Assembly (NCBI GenBank): GCA_016703065.1
Contig: JADJCU010000002.1
Span: forward strand, 372,001 to 436,000
DNA from: a bacterium
GTDB taxonomy: Bacteria > Electryoneota > RPQS01
Direction: 5' to 3'
DNA: 64,000 bases
The notes beneath the pieces were generated by a model. It did not search any database, was not told where the DNA came from, and worked only from the letters and a program-made list of their open reading frames with translations. Below are positions 1 to 9,649 of this stretch, piece after piece. The translations under genes were made by a program, and so were the position numbers. Numbering within the stretch: position 1 is the stretch's first letter; every line of letters starts with the position of its first letter.

Positions 1-83
1 GGACCGAGCGCCCGCACCGCCTCTGCCTCGATGTCGAGGAGGCGCCTCGCCGCATCCAAACTGGCTTTCAGGTTGGCCGTCAT
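1..83 (-). CDS. kdsD: Arabinose-5-phosphate isomerase (KdsD/KpsF/GutQ family), N-terminal fragment
   Basis: Only the first 27 codons lie inside the window; the gene runs off the left edge. The ATG at 83 overlaps the kdsC stop as ATGA, so the two are translationally coupled. The residues seen (a SLDAARRLLDIEAEAV stretch) match the usual N-terminal helix of KpsF/GutQ sugar isomerases. The family interconverts ribulose-5-phosphate and arabinose-5-phosphate, the first step of Kdo synthesis for LPS. The SIS and CBS domains would lie outside the window. The call rests on a short match plus the kdsC neighbour. Confidence 0.7.
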   Translation of the reverse strand, partial: MTANLKASLDAARRLLDIEAEAVRALG

Positions 84-661
84 GACTCGTGCGCCTCGAA
101 GCTGTTCACAAACTTCTCCCATTGCCCCGTCGCCGATAGCCACAGGTCCAGAAACTCCCTCACGCAACCGTAACCGCCGGGTGTGTCAAGGACAAGGTCG
201 ACCCCGCCGATGAGTGCCGGATGAGCATCACTCGGCACAGCCGAGATGCCCACCCGCAACAGCGCCGGCAGGTCCACTAAATCGTCCCCGATAAACGCCG
301 CCTCGTCTGGTTTGAGACCGTGCTTCTCGAGGATCTCTTGAACAACCGGCCACTTGGCCAGATAGCCCAGCATGACCTCGTCGAATTTCAGGGCCTTCAG
401 CCGAGCCTCAGTCGCCAGCGACTTCCGCCCCGATATCGCCCCCGTCAATACCCCGAACTTCCGGATTCGCCCAAGAATCAACCCGTCACGGGTCGAGAAG
501 TTCTTGGATTCATATTCCTGGTCGCTGAATAGGATGGCTCCATCCGTCAGCACGCCGTCCACGTCCACCAACAGGATTTTGATCTTCCGGAGCCGCTCGA
601 CGATCTCCTCCGGCAAGTCGGGCTGAAAGCCCAATACGGTTTCTTTTAAGCGTTGATTCAA
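80..661 (-). CDS. kdsC: 3-deoxy-D-manno-octulosonate 8-phosphate phosphatase, HAD family
   Basis: 193 residues, normal for KdsC. The family hydrolyses Kdo-8-phosphate to Kdo in the cytoplasm during LPS inner-core synthesis. HAD motif I is LLVDVDGVLTDG (around residue 30), with both Asp residues of the DxD pair, and motif IV is GDDLVDLP (around residue 125); the compact cap-less size also fits. No ATG is available, so the start is taken as TTG at 661, with an in-frame stop just upstream. A near-consensus promoter lies about 30 bases upstream. The gene overlaps kdsD by four bases, so the two Kdo steps are made together. Confidence 0.9.
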   Translation of the reverse strand: MNQRLKETVLGFQPDLPEEIVERLRKIKILLVDVDGVLTDGAILFSDQEYESKNFSTRDGLILGRIRKFGVLTGAISGRKSLATEARLKALKFDEVMLGYLAKWPVVQEILEKHGLKPDEAAFIGDDLVDLPALLRVGISAVPSDAHPALIGGVDLVLDTPGGYGCVREFLDLWLSATGQWEKFVNSFEAHES

Positions 662-696
662 GTGTCTATGTAGTCAGGGTATAGTTTTTGCTTCAA

Positions 697-725
697 AAGA
701 TAGGGCGATTTACCCGAATTGTCAA
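697..725 (-). promoter_or_regulatory. Sigma-70 type promoter for kdsC-kdsD
   Basis: On the minus strand TTGACA (725-720) and TATCTT (702-697) are separated by exactly 17 bases. Transcription would begin near 690, giving a leader of about 30 bases before kdsC. The -35 box is perfect. Confidence 0.6.
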
Positions 726-827
726 CCCATCTCCCTGTTTGTGTGTCGTTTCCAGCCCGCTCTCTCTTCTCCCCAAACCACCTGCTTCCCTTGATTATCT
801 CCCGCTATCCCATTACCTTGCAATGCT

Positions 828-1700
828 ATGCTCGCCTATTTTCTACTACTTGCCTGTGCTGTGTCACTCGCCGCTCAAGAGTCTCTGACCCTGACGCATG
901 ACTCCGGCGCACCGGTCTACATCTTTCGCCATCCCGACGCATTTGGCAACGACTGGCGCAACCAGCGCTTCACAGCTCCCATCGACGGCCAACTGATCGG
1001 CGCCTATTTCTGCTTTGGAGGCCGCAGCGATGAGTTTACAACCGGCACTCCGAAGCCAGTTTGGCAAGTTTGGAGTGGAGACACGTCAGGCCTTCCTGTG
1101 ACATCCCTCGGCACTCTCGAGCATCCGACCACAATACCAATCGCATATCACCATCTCGATTCAACCTGGGTCGATTCGCTCGCCCCGTGGACGTACACCG
1201 ATCTATCGAGCATGTCGCTGGCCTTTTCAACTGGTGATGAATTCCACATCGGCTATTCACTCGTAAACCCTGAGCCGGGCGACTCCCTCGCGATTCTTGC
1301 CGATCGCGGGAACCCCGAGACCGACTACGCGAGTGAGTGGAGTGGGGGAGCGTTCCACTTCCTGTTTGAATCGTGGCGAGGCGTGAATCTCTTTCTCCGC
1401 GCAGAGTACCTCCCTGCTTCTGCCTCTGCAACGCCGCACCTGCTTCTGCCCGATCGCATCGCTTTGCGCGCCTATCCGAACCCCTTCAATACGTCCACCC
1501 GGATCGAGTGGAGCGCCATCACCGCTCCCGCCAACGCGTCGCTCCACGATCTGCTTGGCCGCCGCGTGCAAACGTGGTCACTCGCGCCAAATACGAATCA
1601 CCTCACCTTCGACGCCCGCGGCATTGCCGCTGGTCGCTACTACCTTTCTCTAACGACAACATCCAGCAGCGCTTCAATCCCGTTGCTCTACTTGAAATAG
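828..1700 (+). CDS. Secreted protein with C-terminal T9SS-type sorting domain
   Basis: 290 residues. The N-terminus (about 17 residues, ending in SLAAQ) is a signal peptide. The body is mostly beta-type sequence of unknown function, rich in W and T. From about residue 213 the AYPNPFNTSTRIEW stretch begins a Por-type C-terminal sorting domain, followed by the typical LLGRRV turn and a final LLYLK. Such domains direct export through the type IX system and anchoring to the cell surface. No catalytic motif is seen. The gene is followed closely by the aminotransferase gene. The start is the only ATG giving a clean signal peptide, and no strong ribosome site is visible. Confidence 0.75.
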   Translation: MLAYFLLLACAVSLAAQESLTLTHDSGAPVYIFRHPDAFGNDWRNQRFTAPIDGQLIGAYFCFGGRSDEFTTGTPKPVWQVWSGDTSGLPVTSLGTLEHPTTIPIAYHHLDSTWVDSLAPWTYTDLSSMSLAFSTGDEFHIGYSLVNPEPGDSLAILADRGNPETDYASEWSGGAFHFLFESWRGVNLFLRAEYLPASASATPHLLLPDRIALRAYPNPFNTSTRIEWSAITAPANASLHDLLGRRVQTWSLAPNTNHLTFDARGIAAGRYYLSLTTTSSSASIPLLYLK

Positions 1701-1753
1701 GCGCCACTTTGCAGAGATCAGCAGTCAATCCGCTTTGGAATCCATCCCTACTG

Positions 1754-2818
1754 ATGGAATGGGCTAAGACAACACACACAGTACCCGGATCTTCGCTCTC
1801 TCGCAGCGCTGTCCCTTTAATTTCGAGCCTTACCGAAATTCCCGGCGGTCCCTTTGAAGTTCGCCTCGCCGGACCCAACGCCTTCTACGGTCATCCCGGC
1901 CTCCGCGCTCGCATCGCACAGTTGTACGATGCCTCACCCGAAGAAGTTCTGATTGCGCAAGGCGCATCGCAGGCAAACTACCTGATCGCCGGCGCATTGC
2001 TCGAGCACGGAGGGCGTGGCCATCGTCGAAACTCCGTGTACGAGCCCGTTATGCGGGGTATCGAAATGCTCGCCGAAAAAATTGTTCGGCTGCCGCGCCG
2101 CGACTCCGCGAATTTTCTGCCCGATCCGCTCGAACTGCGCTCGCTCCTGAACACTCAGGTCAAGCTCGTATGGCTGACCAATCTGCACAACCCCACGCAG
2201 CGCGAAATCGAGCCCCAACTCGTCCGCGCACTGGCCGATGAGTGCGACAAGGTTGGGGCCACGCTCGTCATCGACGAGGTCTACTTGCCCTTTGTTCGCC
2301 CTGATCATCGTTCGCATGGCTTCACGCACGGCGCTATCTCCGTCAATAGCCTCGACAAAACGTGGGGCCTCGACAATCTGCGCGTTGGCTGGGCCGTCGG
2401 TCCTGCAAAAGTGATGGAACGCGCCTACCGTTTCAACAATTTGATGGGCGTGCAGCAGCCCTTTGTGACCGAAGACATCGCCGACCAAATCCTTCGCAGC
2501 GAACCGGCCTTTGCGTGGCTCAAACTTCGCCGTGAAACCGCCTGCGGTCAGCTATCGATGCTGCACACGTTTCTAAAAGTCGCGACCTCGGTCCAGATGA
2601 TTCCGCCGAGTGGCGGCGTCAATGCCTGTTTGAAACTGCCGGACAGCACGGATGATCGCGAGTTTGTCAAACAACTCGCCGAAGAGAAACGCGTCCGTGT
2701 CTTTCCCGGATCGCTCTTTGAACTCCCCGGCTGCATTCGCGTGAGCGTAGGCTGTGATCCCGTCGAAACGCGCAAGCACCTGAGTCTACTCGGCGAAATG
2801 CTGCGCGAGTATGCCTGA
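1754..2818 (+). CDS. PLP-dependent aminotransferase, class I/II (HisC/Asp-aminotransferase-like)
   Basis: 354 residues from the ATG at 1754; the frame is open upstream but there overlaps the preceding gene. It looks like a fold-type I aminotransferase: GASQANYL near residue 75, the Asn in NLHNPT, the Asp/Tyr in VIDEVYLP, and the PLP lysine in SLDKTWGLDNLRVGW. The substrate cannot be told; histidinol-phosphate or aspartate-type enzymes are the nearest pattern. The stop overlaps the next ATG (TGATG at 2816-2820), so it is translationally coupled to a secreted protease, an odd pairing. Confidence 0.8.
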   Translation: MEWAKTTHTVPGSSLSRSAVPLISSLTEIPGGPFEVRLAGPNAFYGHPGLRARIAQLYDASPEEVLIAQGASQANYLIAGALLEHGGRGHRRNSVYEPVMRGIEMLAEKIVRLPRRDSANFLPDPLELRSLLNTQVKLVWLTNLHNPTQREIEPQLVRALADECDKVGATLVIDEVYLPFVRPDHRSHGFTHGAISVNSLDKTWGLDNLRVGWAVGPAKVMERAYRFNNLMGVQQPFVTEDIADQILRSEPAFAWLKLRRETACGQLSMLHTFLKVATSVQMIPPSGGVNACLKLPDSTDDREFVKQLAEEKRVRVFPGSLFELPGCIRVSVGCDPVETRKHLSLLGEMLREYA

Positions 2819-5577
2819 TGCGGCGCGCTGTGCCTATTCTCATGTTTTGCCTCGTAGCGTCGCTCTTCGCGGAGCCCTTGGCGCAGAACTCTGCACGCGA
2901 CATCCTTGTCTGCTTCACAACGTCGCTTCCGCCCAACGACAAGGCAGACCTGCCCTTCGCGTCTGACATCGTCTCTCTGAATCACGTTCTGCGGCGCCAA
3001 GCCGCGACGGTCTCGATGATCACAGCTGCGACCGTTGTCAAAGCTCGGGCAATTTGCCGCGCGCTGCAGAATCGTTCCGACGTTGCCTGGGCGGAACTCC
3101 GCCCGCTGCGGCAAGTTGATGCCCGTTCCGGGTCACGGCCCGTGTCAAGCCCACTCGATGGACCGCCCAATGATCCGTTTTATTCGCTGCAATGGTATCT
3201 TGATCGCATTGAGGCGCCGACCGCGTGGGACATCGTTGCGCCGAACGGTGAAGTGGTCATCGCCGTGCTCGACGACGGCGTGCATTTCGGACATCCAGAC
3301 CTTGCAGCGGCGCGTTGGCAAAACGACGCGGAAGTAAACGGCATCGCCAACATCGATGACGATTTGAATGGCTATGTTGACGATCTATACGGCTACGACT
3401 TCATTGATCAAGACGGTGATCCGACTCCCGATCCCGTCGGCGGCGAAAATTCCCACGGCACCCACGTTGCTGGAATTGCCGCCGCAGCGCGCAACAATTT
3501 CCTCGGCATTGCAGGTGTCGCCGGCGGTGCGAAGATCATGGCCGTGCGTGTCGGGCAGAACGGCTCTATTCCCTACGGCTTCGAGGGCTTCCTCTACGCT
3601 ATCCGCAATGGCGCGCGCATCATCAACTGCTCGTGGGGTGGCTCGACCGAATCCTCCGCGGAATCGCAAATCGTCGCCGCCGCTCTCGAAGCAGGCTGCA
3701 TTGTGATCGTCTCTGCTGGCAACAACGGCAACAACACCCGCCGCTATCCTGCGGCGATCGAAGGCGTTGTCAGCGTCGCCGCAACCAATGCCACCGACCA
3801 GCGCGCCGATTTCTCAAATTTCGGGTCGTGGGTCAAGCTCTCTGCGCCCGGTGTTTGGATGCAGTCGTGTTTGTATGATGCGAATGGCCATACTTACGGC
3901 GCGTGGCAAGGCACCAGCATGGCCGCGCCCGTCGTTGCAGGTATTAGCGCGTTGATCAAACAGAAAAACCCGGACCTGACCGGTCCGGGGATCGCCGCCA
4001 TTCTCTGCAACTCGGCCGATCCGATTGACGCGGTGAATCCCGGCTTCGAGCGCCAGCTCGGCTGCGGTCGAGTCAATGCCTATCGGGCTGCGGCCGAGAC
4101 GCCTTTCTCCTTTCACGTGACAAACGTATGCGCAACTGAAGAACCACCAAGCGACGGCGACGGCCGGATCGAAGCGGGTGAGACCGGTTCGCTCACCTGC
4201 CGCTATGAAAACCTGCTCGGAGAGCTGACCCAAGTATCGGTACACGTGCAGTCCGAGAACCCGCCAATTCAGATTCTCGACCCGGTAGTACACCTTTCAT
4301 ATCCAATTGCGCCTAATTCATTTGGCGAACTGTCCGCTCTGTCACGCTTCCATCTGGCTGATGACGTGCCGCGAGGTGCCCTGTTTCCGATGGTCATCGA
4401 GTTTCGGGACGGCGCAGGCATCTTGCGCTCTCGCGACACCTGGAACGTGATTCTTGATTCAACTTTTGCCGTGTTGGACAACGGCTTGCTTGGTTTCGGG
4501 CTCGGAGAACAGGGCGCACTCGGTTATGTCGACTACATCCGCAATGTTCCGCTCGGTCCCGGCTTCACCTTAGCCGGTGATCGCGCCAGTGGACTCTATC
4601 ACGGCAGCGTCTTTGTCTCGGCCAACGGCAAGGTTATCGACAACTTCTATGGCAACGCGGAAGGCACACGCTTCGATTTTGCCGCATTGCCCGGCACGTA
4701 CTCCGGACACGTCATAGCACAGCAGAGTGACCTCGCCGTCAGCGCGCGTTTTGATGATCGCTTGCTCAGCGAAGCAGAGCGATTGAACGTAGAAGTATGC
4801 GCACTTGCGCTCGCGTGGCCGGATGTGAGTGGAATCGCCCTTGAACTCACTGTGATCAATCGCGGTCCCGTCGACTGGAATCCGGGCGTCTGCGGTCTGA
4901 TCATGGACTGGGACCTTGCCGGGCCAAGCAGAAACATCGGCTTCTACGACGGGTCAAAAGGCGTTCTTGTTGCCCAAAGCGAACTGAACGGATTCCCGCT
5001 TGTGGGGATCGCCGGCCTCGGCGCCGACTTGATGACGGCTTATGAAATCAGTAATCGTGATGAATTGAGCGGCGGCGGAATCCCCGAGTCGCGCATGCTT
5101 GAACTCGTCAATGCCGGAATGGGTGGCTTCAATAACTCGCCGCGCGACCTGAGTCACATCGCCGCCCTCCCGTTGCCTGCCCTTTCTCCGGGCGACTCGG
5201 CGCAGCTCGGATTCGTCGTAATCACTGCTCCGAGCATGACGGAGTTGCAGGCGACATTGGATTCAATAGTCGTCCGCTACGATTCATCCTTACTTCAGCA
5301 CGAGACGGATGCCGGAAATTCAACAGTGCTGCTGCGCGTCGGACCGAATCCACTCCGCACGGGAGACGATCTTGCCGTCAGCGGTCTTCCAGATGGCGAG
5401 ATGACGCTGAAACTCTATAACATCTTGGGCCAGACCGTTGGCACCTTCACGCGCTCCGCTGGCGTGGATGGAACTGTCACGTTAACTGATCTTCCTGCGC
5501 TTCCTCCCGGTCTCTTGGTCTATCGCCTGGAACATTCCGGTGGCGCGAGCGCCGGCAAACTGCTCTACATTCCCTGA
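2818..5577 (+). CDS. Secreted subtilisin-family (S8) serine protease with sorting domain
   Basis: 919 residues. A signal peptide (about 1-22) is followed by a short prodomain and the S8 catalytic domain. The triad is visible: Asp152 in AVLDDGVHFGHPDL, His213 in NSHGTHVAG and Ser367 in GTSMAAPVVAG; the oxyanion Asn is in SAGNNG (302). From about residue 440 the sequence is beta-sandwich-like. The last 80 residues (VGPNPLRTGDDL to LLYIP) form a variant C-terminal sorting domain, so the protein should be exported and surface-held. It would cleave extracellular proteins; specificity is unknown. It is coupled by TGATG to the aminotransferase upstream. Confidence 0.88.
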   Translation: MRRAVPILMFCLVASLFAEPLAQNSARDILVCFTTSLPPNDKADLPFASDIVSLNHVLRRQAATVSMITAATVVKARAICRALQNRSDVAWAELRPLRQVDARSGSRPVSSPLDGPPNDPFYSLQWYLDRIEAPTAWDIVAPNGEVVIAVLDDGVHFGHPDLAAARWQNDAEVNGIANIDDDLNGYVDDLYGYDFIDQDGDPTPDPVGGENSHGTHVAGIAAAARNNFLGIAGVAGGAKIMAVRVGQNGSIPYGFEGFLYAIRNGARIINCSWGGSTESSAESQIVAAALEAGCIVIVSAGNNGNNTRRYPAAIEGVVSVAATNATDQRADFSNFGSWVKLSAPGVWMQSCLYDANGHTYGAWQGTSMAAPVVAGISALIKQKNPDLTGPGIAAILCNSADPIDAVNPGFERQLGCGRVNAYRAAAETPFSFHVTNVCATEEPPSDGDGRIEAGETGSLTCRYENLLGELTQVSVHVQSENPPIQILDPVVHLSYPIAPNSFGELSALSRFHLADDVPRGALFPMVIEFRDGAGILRSRDTWNVILDSTFAVLDNGLLGFGLGEQGALGYVDYIRNVPLGPGFTLAGDRASGLYHGSVFVSANGKVIDNFYGNAEGTRFDFAALPGTYSGHVIAQQSDLAVSARFDDRLLSEAERLNVEVCALALAWPDVSGIALELTVINRGPVDWNPGVCGLIMDWDLAGPSRNIGFYDGSKGVLVAQSELNGFPLVGIAGLGADLMTAYEISNRDELSGGGIPESRMLELVNAGMGGFNNSPRDLSHIAALPLPALSPGDSAQLGFVVITAPSMTELQATLDSIVVRYDSSLLQHETDAGNSTVLLRVGPNPLRTGDDLAVSGLPDGEMTLKLYNILGQTVGTFTRSAGVDGTVTLTDLPALPPGLLVYRLEHSGGASAGKLLYIP

Positions 5578-5605
5578 CCCGGCATGCGGGTTGCATACTT
5601 GACTG

Positions 5606-8600
5606 ATGATGAACTCTAAGACCCTGAATTTCCTTCTTTCCGCACTCGGCATTGGGCTATTCTTGCTGCTCGCTGCCGCTCCCGTGCAGGCGCAATTCGT
5701 CATTCGCGGTGTTGGCCTATCGGGTCAACCGACTGCGATTGACAGCGTTGTTGAACAGGGAGACGAGGTCTTCGTTATTGCACAGATCGAGGTCCCGCAG
5801 GACTGGAACATCGACGCCTTGCAAGTTGAAGGGTCGCCCCGGTGGCAGGTTCGCGCACTGTTCTATAGCCTGCCCACACCGTTCGGGAACCCCGTAAGCG
5901 CCGACTGGTTGGCCGTCGATTCGCTCGGCTTCATCATCAACGACGGCTCGGAGCCGCAGGCCGTGTCGTTCCGCATGATCTTGCCTGAGGTACTGAATCA
6001 GAACATCCGCTCCATGCAGCTGCTTATGGGAATTGTCGGAACGGACAATGAAGCGCAGGAGCAGTTCAGCGACGCCGTCGCGAGCTACATTCCCTTCGAC
6101 GATTACATCGGGATCAACTACTCAATCGACAATGGGCATCGTGCCTTTCTCGCTGTTGCCCCCGTGAATCCGACTCGCCCCACGATCCACGAACCCGTAT
6201 CCAACGACACGATCTCCAGCAACTTTCTGATGCGCTTTGACCTGCCGCAGGATGCCCGCCGCCGCACCTTGCAACTCGAGGTGCGCGAGACGCCCGATGT
6301 CGGTGGACTGCTCGTGCATCGTCTCTACTTGGCCGATACGCTTGCCGGCGTAGATAAGGAAGTGCATGTCAATGCCCTGAATCTCGCGGCGACACCCGGT
6401 CTGGACTCGCTCGCCGGAATCAACTTCCTCAATCATCGTTCGCGTGTCGAATTGCGCCTGTACTATCGCCTGGTCGACGGGCAAAGTTCCCCATCCGATA
6501 CCGCGCGGGTCGAAAGTCTATTCGGCGACTTGCAGTCCGAGCTCCCCATTCTGACTGAACCCGACATTGATTCCGAGTCCCCATCGCCGAGTGTGCGTGT
6601 GATCTACCGCCTGCCCGAGGTCGCCGACTCCGTATGGCTGACCTTTGAAACAGATTCGCAGACCGTCCAGGAAGACCCGCTGAGCCCGCATGTGCTGACT
6701 CTCGTGCCGTCACTCTACGCGGCACAGGAGCACTACTTCGTGCTCGACGGAACAAATATCGGTGCAGGCACACAATGGGTTCTGGCCAATCCTAACGGCG
6801 CGACGGACGCCCTCGTGTCACAAGCGCTCTACAATGTAACGCTTACCTATCGCGATCTCGTCGGAAACCCTTCGGTTTCGGTCACGAACTTCGGTTTCAT
6901 TTGGCCCGAAGACCTCACGACCGTTCCGCCCTCAATTCTCGCTCCGACCACCGGTTCCGTCGAGAACACCTCCTTCTGGATTCAGTTCAATCTGCCTGAG
7001 CCGCCCTTACCCGGCAGCGTCTATCTCGTGCTGGCCCCCTTGCCGCTTGATCCGGACTATCAGCACGAAGTTCAGCTCGGCGAACTGAGTTCACGCGGCA
7101 TCACCGGCCTCACGTTGAATGCGCAGGCCTTGAGTCAGAGCGGGACACCCGTTACTGGCGTCGAAGGCCCTGACCAAATGCAAAGCGGCGCGACCTACAC
7201 GATTCGCGTCTTTTATCGGGATGAGCATGGAAACCCCGAGGCCGGATCGCTCTCCCGCGTCGCCCGCTATGACGGCGAAACCGAAGTCCCGCTGCTCCTT
7301 GAACCGTCGCCCGGCGACACACTGCCGCTCACCGATGCGGTCATCATCTACACGCAAACCGAGCGCGCCGCCGCAGGCACACTCCAGCTAATCCTCGAGC
7401 AGACCGGCGGACCAGAACCCGATCTCCTCTCACCGCACACGCTCTATCTTTCGAATATTGAGATCGGTGCCACGAAGACTGTCACGATTCACCCGTCTTT
7501 CATCTCGGCCGGCGAAGGCATCGATTCCGTCCATAACGCCGGATCATTAGTTCCGCGTGGCCGCTATCGCCTCACGCTCCGCTATCGCGACGCGCTCAAC
7601 AATACCGAGGCCGCCGCGACGGCGAACGATCTGCTCTTCCCGAGCGGCTCCGTCGTCATTGTGCGCGGCGCCGCCGACAACACAACCGTCTTACCTGGCG
7701 CTCGTGACATTCAACTGATGCACCTTGCCTTCACTGCTGCGGGCGAGAGCGCTCTGCGCGGCTTGCGCTTCGGCGTGGAAGGCGGCCTGCTTCCGTCCGA
7801 TCTCTTGACCAACGGCATCGTCGTCTGGTCCAGCTCCGACTCGGTGCTGCAAACCGGACTCGACACCCCGCTCGACAGCCTTGACAATTGGATTGCGGGT
7901 GACTTGCTCTTCGATTCGCTTGTCTACTCGATCGGCTCGCTCGAACGGTATGTAATCGTCAGCGGCTCCTATACGAACGCCGCCGATCCCTCGCATCAAG
8001 CGGGACTTGTCTTCACAGACGGCCTTTTCGCGGATTGCGGCGGCGACCCCGTCTATTGCACCGGCTGTCCGATCGGTGGCGCTGATTTTGGTCTCCCGGT
8101 TGAAGTCACAAGCATGTATGTCGAGCAGGACACGACCTTCACCTCATTGGTCGTATCGTGGATCGTCGCATCCGAGTTCAACACGCTCGGCTTCCGCCTG
8201 TGGCGTTACGATCCCGACCTGAACAGCCAACGCGTCGTCGCAAGCTATTCGGACAATCCCGACCTCTATGGCCGTGGCAATGCCGCCGTGTCGAAGCGTT
8301 ACAGCGTAGTCGATCACAGCCTGCGCTCGGGAACGACCTACACCTATCGGATTGATGTGGTCGGCATGGACGGCCTGACCGTCTACCCGGTCGAACTTGA
8401 AGCGAGCGGCACAACGGCGACGGCGCCCGCCGAGTTCGCGTTAACCAAAGTCTATCCCAATCCGTTCAATCAGGAAGTCTATATTGAGTTCGTCGCGCCG
8501 ATTACCGAAGAAGCGAGCCTGACGATCTATAACGTGCTCGGTCAGCCCGTGCGCGAACTTCTTCACGCGCAGCTTGCTCCGTCCAACTACCGTGTCCGCT

Positions 8601-8710
8601 GGGACGCGAAAGACAGCTTCGGCCAAACACTCCCCTCCGGCATCTACATCGTCCGTCTCCGTGCCGCTGGCCGCTTCGACTCCGCGCAAAAAATCCTACT
8701 CCTCCGCTAG
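5606..8710 (+). CDS. Large secreted beta-domain protein with C-terminal T9SS-type sorting domain
   Basis: 1034 residues. Signal peptide MMNSKTLNFLLS through AAAPVQAQ (about 30 residues). At least three internal segments share a pattern of about 130 residues (PSILAPTTGS, LLEPSPGDT and LTEPDIDSES starts followed by LRYRD/LTYRDLVGNP/VFYRDEHGNPE), which suggests repeated Ig/FnIII-like modules. A further segment (about 830-920) resembles a fibronectin type III fold. The C-terminus carries VYPNPFNQEVYIEF and LLLR, a canonical sorting domain. A structural or adhesive surface role is likely; no enzyme motif is seen. Two adjacent ATGs are possible at 5606 and 5609. Confidence 0.8.
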   Translation: MMNSKTLNFLLSALGIGLFLLLAAAPVQAQFVIRGVGLSGQPTAIDSVVEQGDEVFVIAQIEVPQDWNIDALQVEGSPRWQVRALFYSLPTPFGNPVSADWLAVDSLGFIINDGSEPQAVSFRMILPEVLNQNIRSMQLLMGIVGTDNEAQEQFSDAVASYIPFDDYIGINYSIDNGHRAFLAVAPVNPTRPTIHEPVSNDTISSNFLMRFDLPQDARRRTLQLEVRETPDVGGLLVHRLYLADTLAGVDKEVHVNALNLAATPGLDSLAGINFLNHRSRVELRLYYRLVDGQSSPSDTARVESLFGDLQSELPILTEPDIDSESPSPSVRVIYRLPEVADSVWLTFETDSQTVQEDPLSPHVLTLVPSLYAAQEHYFVLDGTNIGAGTQWVLANPNGATDALVSQALYNVTLTYRDLVGNPSVSVTNFGFIWPEDLTTVPPSILAPTTGSVENTSFWIQFNLPEPPLPGSVYLVLAPLPLDPDYQHEVQLGELSSRGITGLTLNAQALSQSGTPVTGVEGPDQMQSGATYTIRVFYRDEHGNPEAGSLSRVARYDGETEVPLLLEPSPGDTLPLTDAVIIYTQTERAAAGTLQLILEQTGGPEPDLLSPHTLYLSNIEIGATKTVTIHPSFISAGEGIDSVHNAGSLVPRGRYRLTLRYRDALNNTEAAATANDLLFPSGSVVIVRGAADNTTVLPGARDIQLMHLAFTAAGESALRGLRFGVEGGLLPSDLLTNGIVVWSSSDSVLQTGLDTPLDSLDNWIAGDLLFDSLVYSIGSLERYVIVSGSYTNAADPSHQAGLVFTDGLFADCGGDPVYCTGCPIGGADFGLPVEVTSMYVEQDTTFTSLVVSWIVASEFNTLGFRLWRYDPDLNSQRVVASYSDNPDLYGRGNAAVSKRYSVVDHSLRSGTTYTYRIDVVGMDGLTVYPVELEASGTTATAPAEFALTKVYPNPFNQEVYIEFVAPITEEASLTIYNVLGQPVRELLHAQLAPSNYRVRWDAKDSFGQTLPSGIYIVRLRAAGRFDSAQKILLLR

Positions 8711-8779
8711 CCATCCGCTAATATAGGGACGGCAGAACAGGCAGCCAGTCCCGTGGGGATGCCGCCCGCCCTCGGGTCT

Positions 8780-9394
8780 CCCCCCAAAGTTGTCCGCAAC
8801 TTTGGGGGGACAAAGGGGGGCCTCTGAATCCGCCTTTGTGCGAACGTGCTTCACAAGCACTCTCCAGACCCGCAATGGCAATTAGCCCCATGCGCCAGCG
8901 CAATCAGTCCAGCGGCACGCTGGTCTCCCCCCCAAGTTGTCCGCAACTTTGGGGGGACAAAAGGGGCCTCCGAATCCGCCGTTGTGCGAACGTGCTTCAC
9001 AAGCACTCTCCAGACCCGCAATGGCAATTAGCCCCATGCGCCAGCGCAATCAGTCCAGCGGCACGCTGGTCTCCCCCCCAAGTTGTCCGCAACTTTGGGG
9101 GGACAAAGGGGGGCCTCCGAATCCGCCGTTGTGCGAACGTGCTTCACAAGCACTCTCCAGACCCGCAATGGCAATTAGCCCCATGCGCCAGCGCAATCAG
9201 TCCAGCGGCACGCTGGTCTCCCCCCAAGTTGTCCGCAACTTTGGGGGGACAAAGGGGGCCTCCGAATCCGCCGTTGTGCGAACGTGCTTCACAAGCACTC
9301 TCCAGACCCGCAATGGCAATTAGCCCCACGCGCCAGCGCAATCAGTCCAGCGGCACGCTGGTCTCCCCCCATTTTCGTCTGCGGAAATGGGGGG
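8780..9394. repeat. Mosaic palindromic repeat array 1 (five hairpin cores, ~147-bp period)
   Basis: Five near-perfect hairpins begin at 8780, 8927, 9073, 9220 and 9365, spaced 147, 146, 147 and 145 bases. The core is C6-AAAGTTG, loop TCCG, CAACTTT-G6, followed by ACAAAGGGG and GCCTC. The last core is a variant with ATTT/AAAT arms. The spacers are nearly identical and hold two smaller palindromes: GTGCTTcacAAGCAC (8846-8860) and CCAGCGgcaCGCTGG (8909-8923). Copies differ mostly in the length of C and G runs. Open frames across it are by-products of the repeat. It resembles REP/BIME-type intergenic elements more than a transposon; no transposase is present. Confidence 0.85.
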
Positions 9395-9601
9395 ATTAAG
9401 GGGGGCCTCCGGAGCGAACAAGCTCCCCCACTATTCGAGCTACTTCATGTCTGCGGATTTCCGTAAATGGCGGAGCCGCGTCGGGCACTTTGAGGCGGCG
9501 AAAGATTTGAGACAAGGGCGTTGCGCAGATTAACGAGCAGTTTCTTTATTGGACTGACTTGAGCGATATTCAACGCCGACCATATCTCTGTTTCTTAACC
9601 T

Positions 9602-9630
9602 TTGCTTACAAGTACATTTGCCGTAATTAT
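9602..9630 (+). promoter_or_regulatory. Possible promoter before the 9650 gene
   Basis: TTGCTT (9602-9607) is followed after 16-17 bases by an A+T box TAATTAT (9624-9630), within an AT-rich stretch directly after the repeat array. The rest of 9395-9600 holds no gene or hairpin I can support. Confidence 0.3.
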
Positions 9631-9649
9631 ATCCTAACGGGGTACCCAA

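Noticed and set aside
8836..9399. Long open frames (128-187 codons) across repeat array 1
   Set aside because: They are open in several frames because the repeat is repeated; the products are low-complexity copies with no start signal or homology.
8760..9400. CRISPR array
   Set aside because: Units of ~147 bases are nearly identical throughout, with no variable 30-40 base spacers and no cas genes.
9464..9530. Short peptide after array 1 (MSADFRKWRSRV...)
   Set aside because: 28 codons, no ribosome site, no recognised family; most likely chance.
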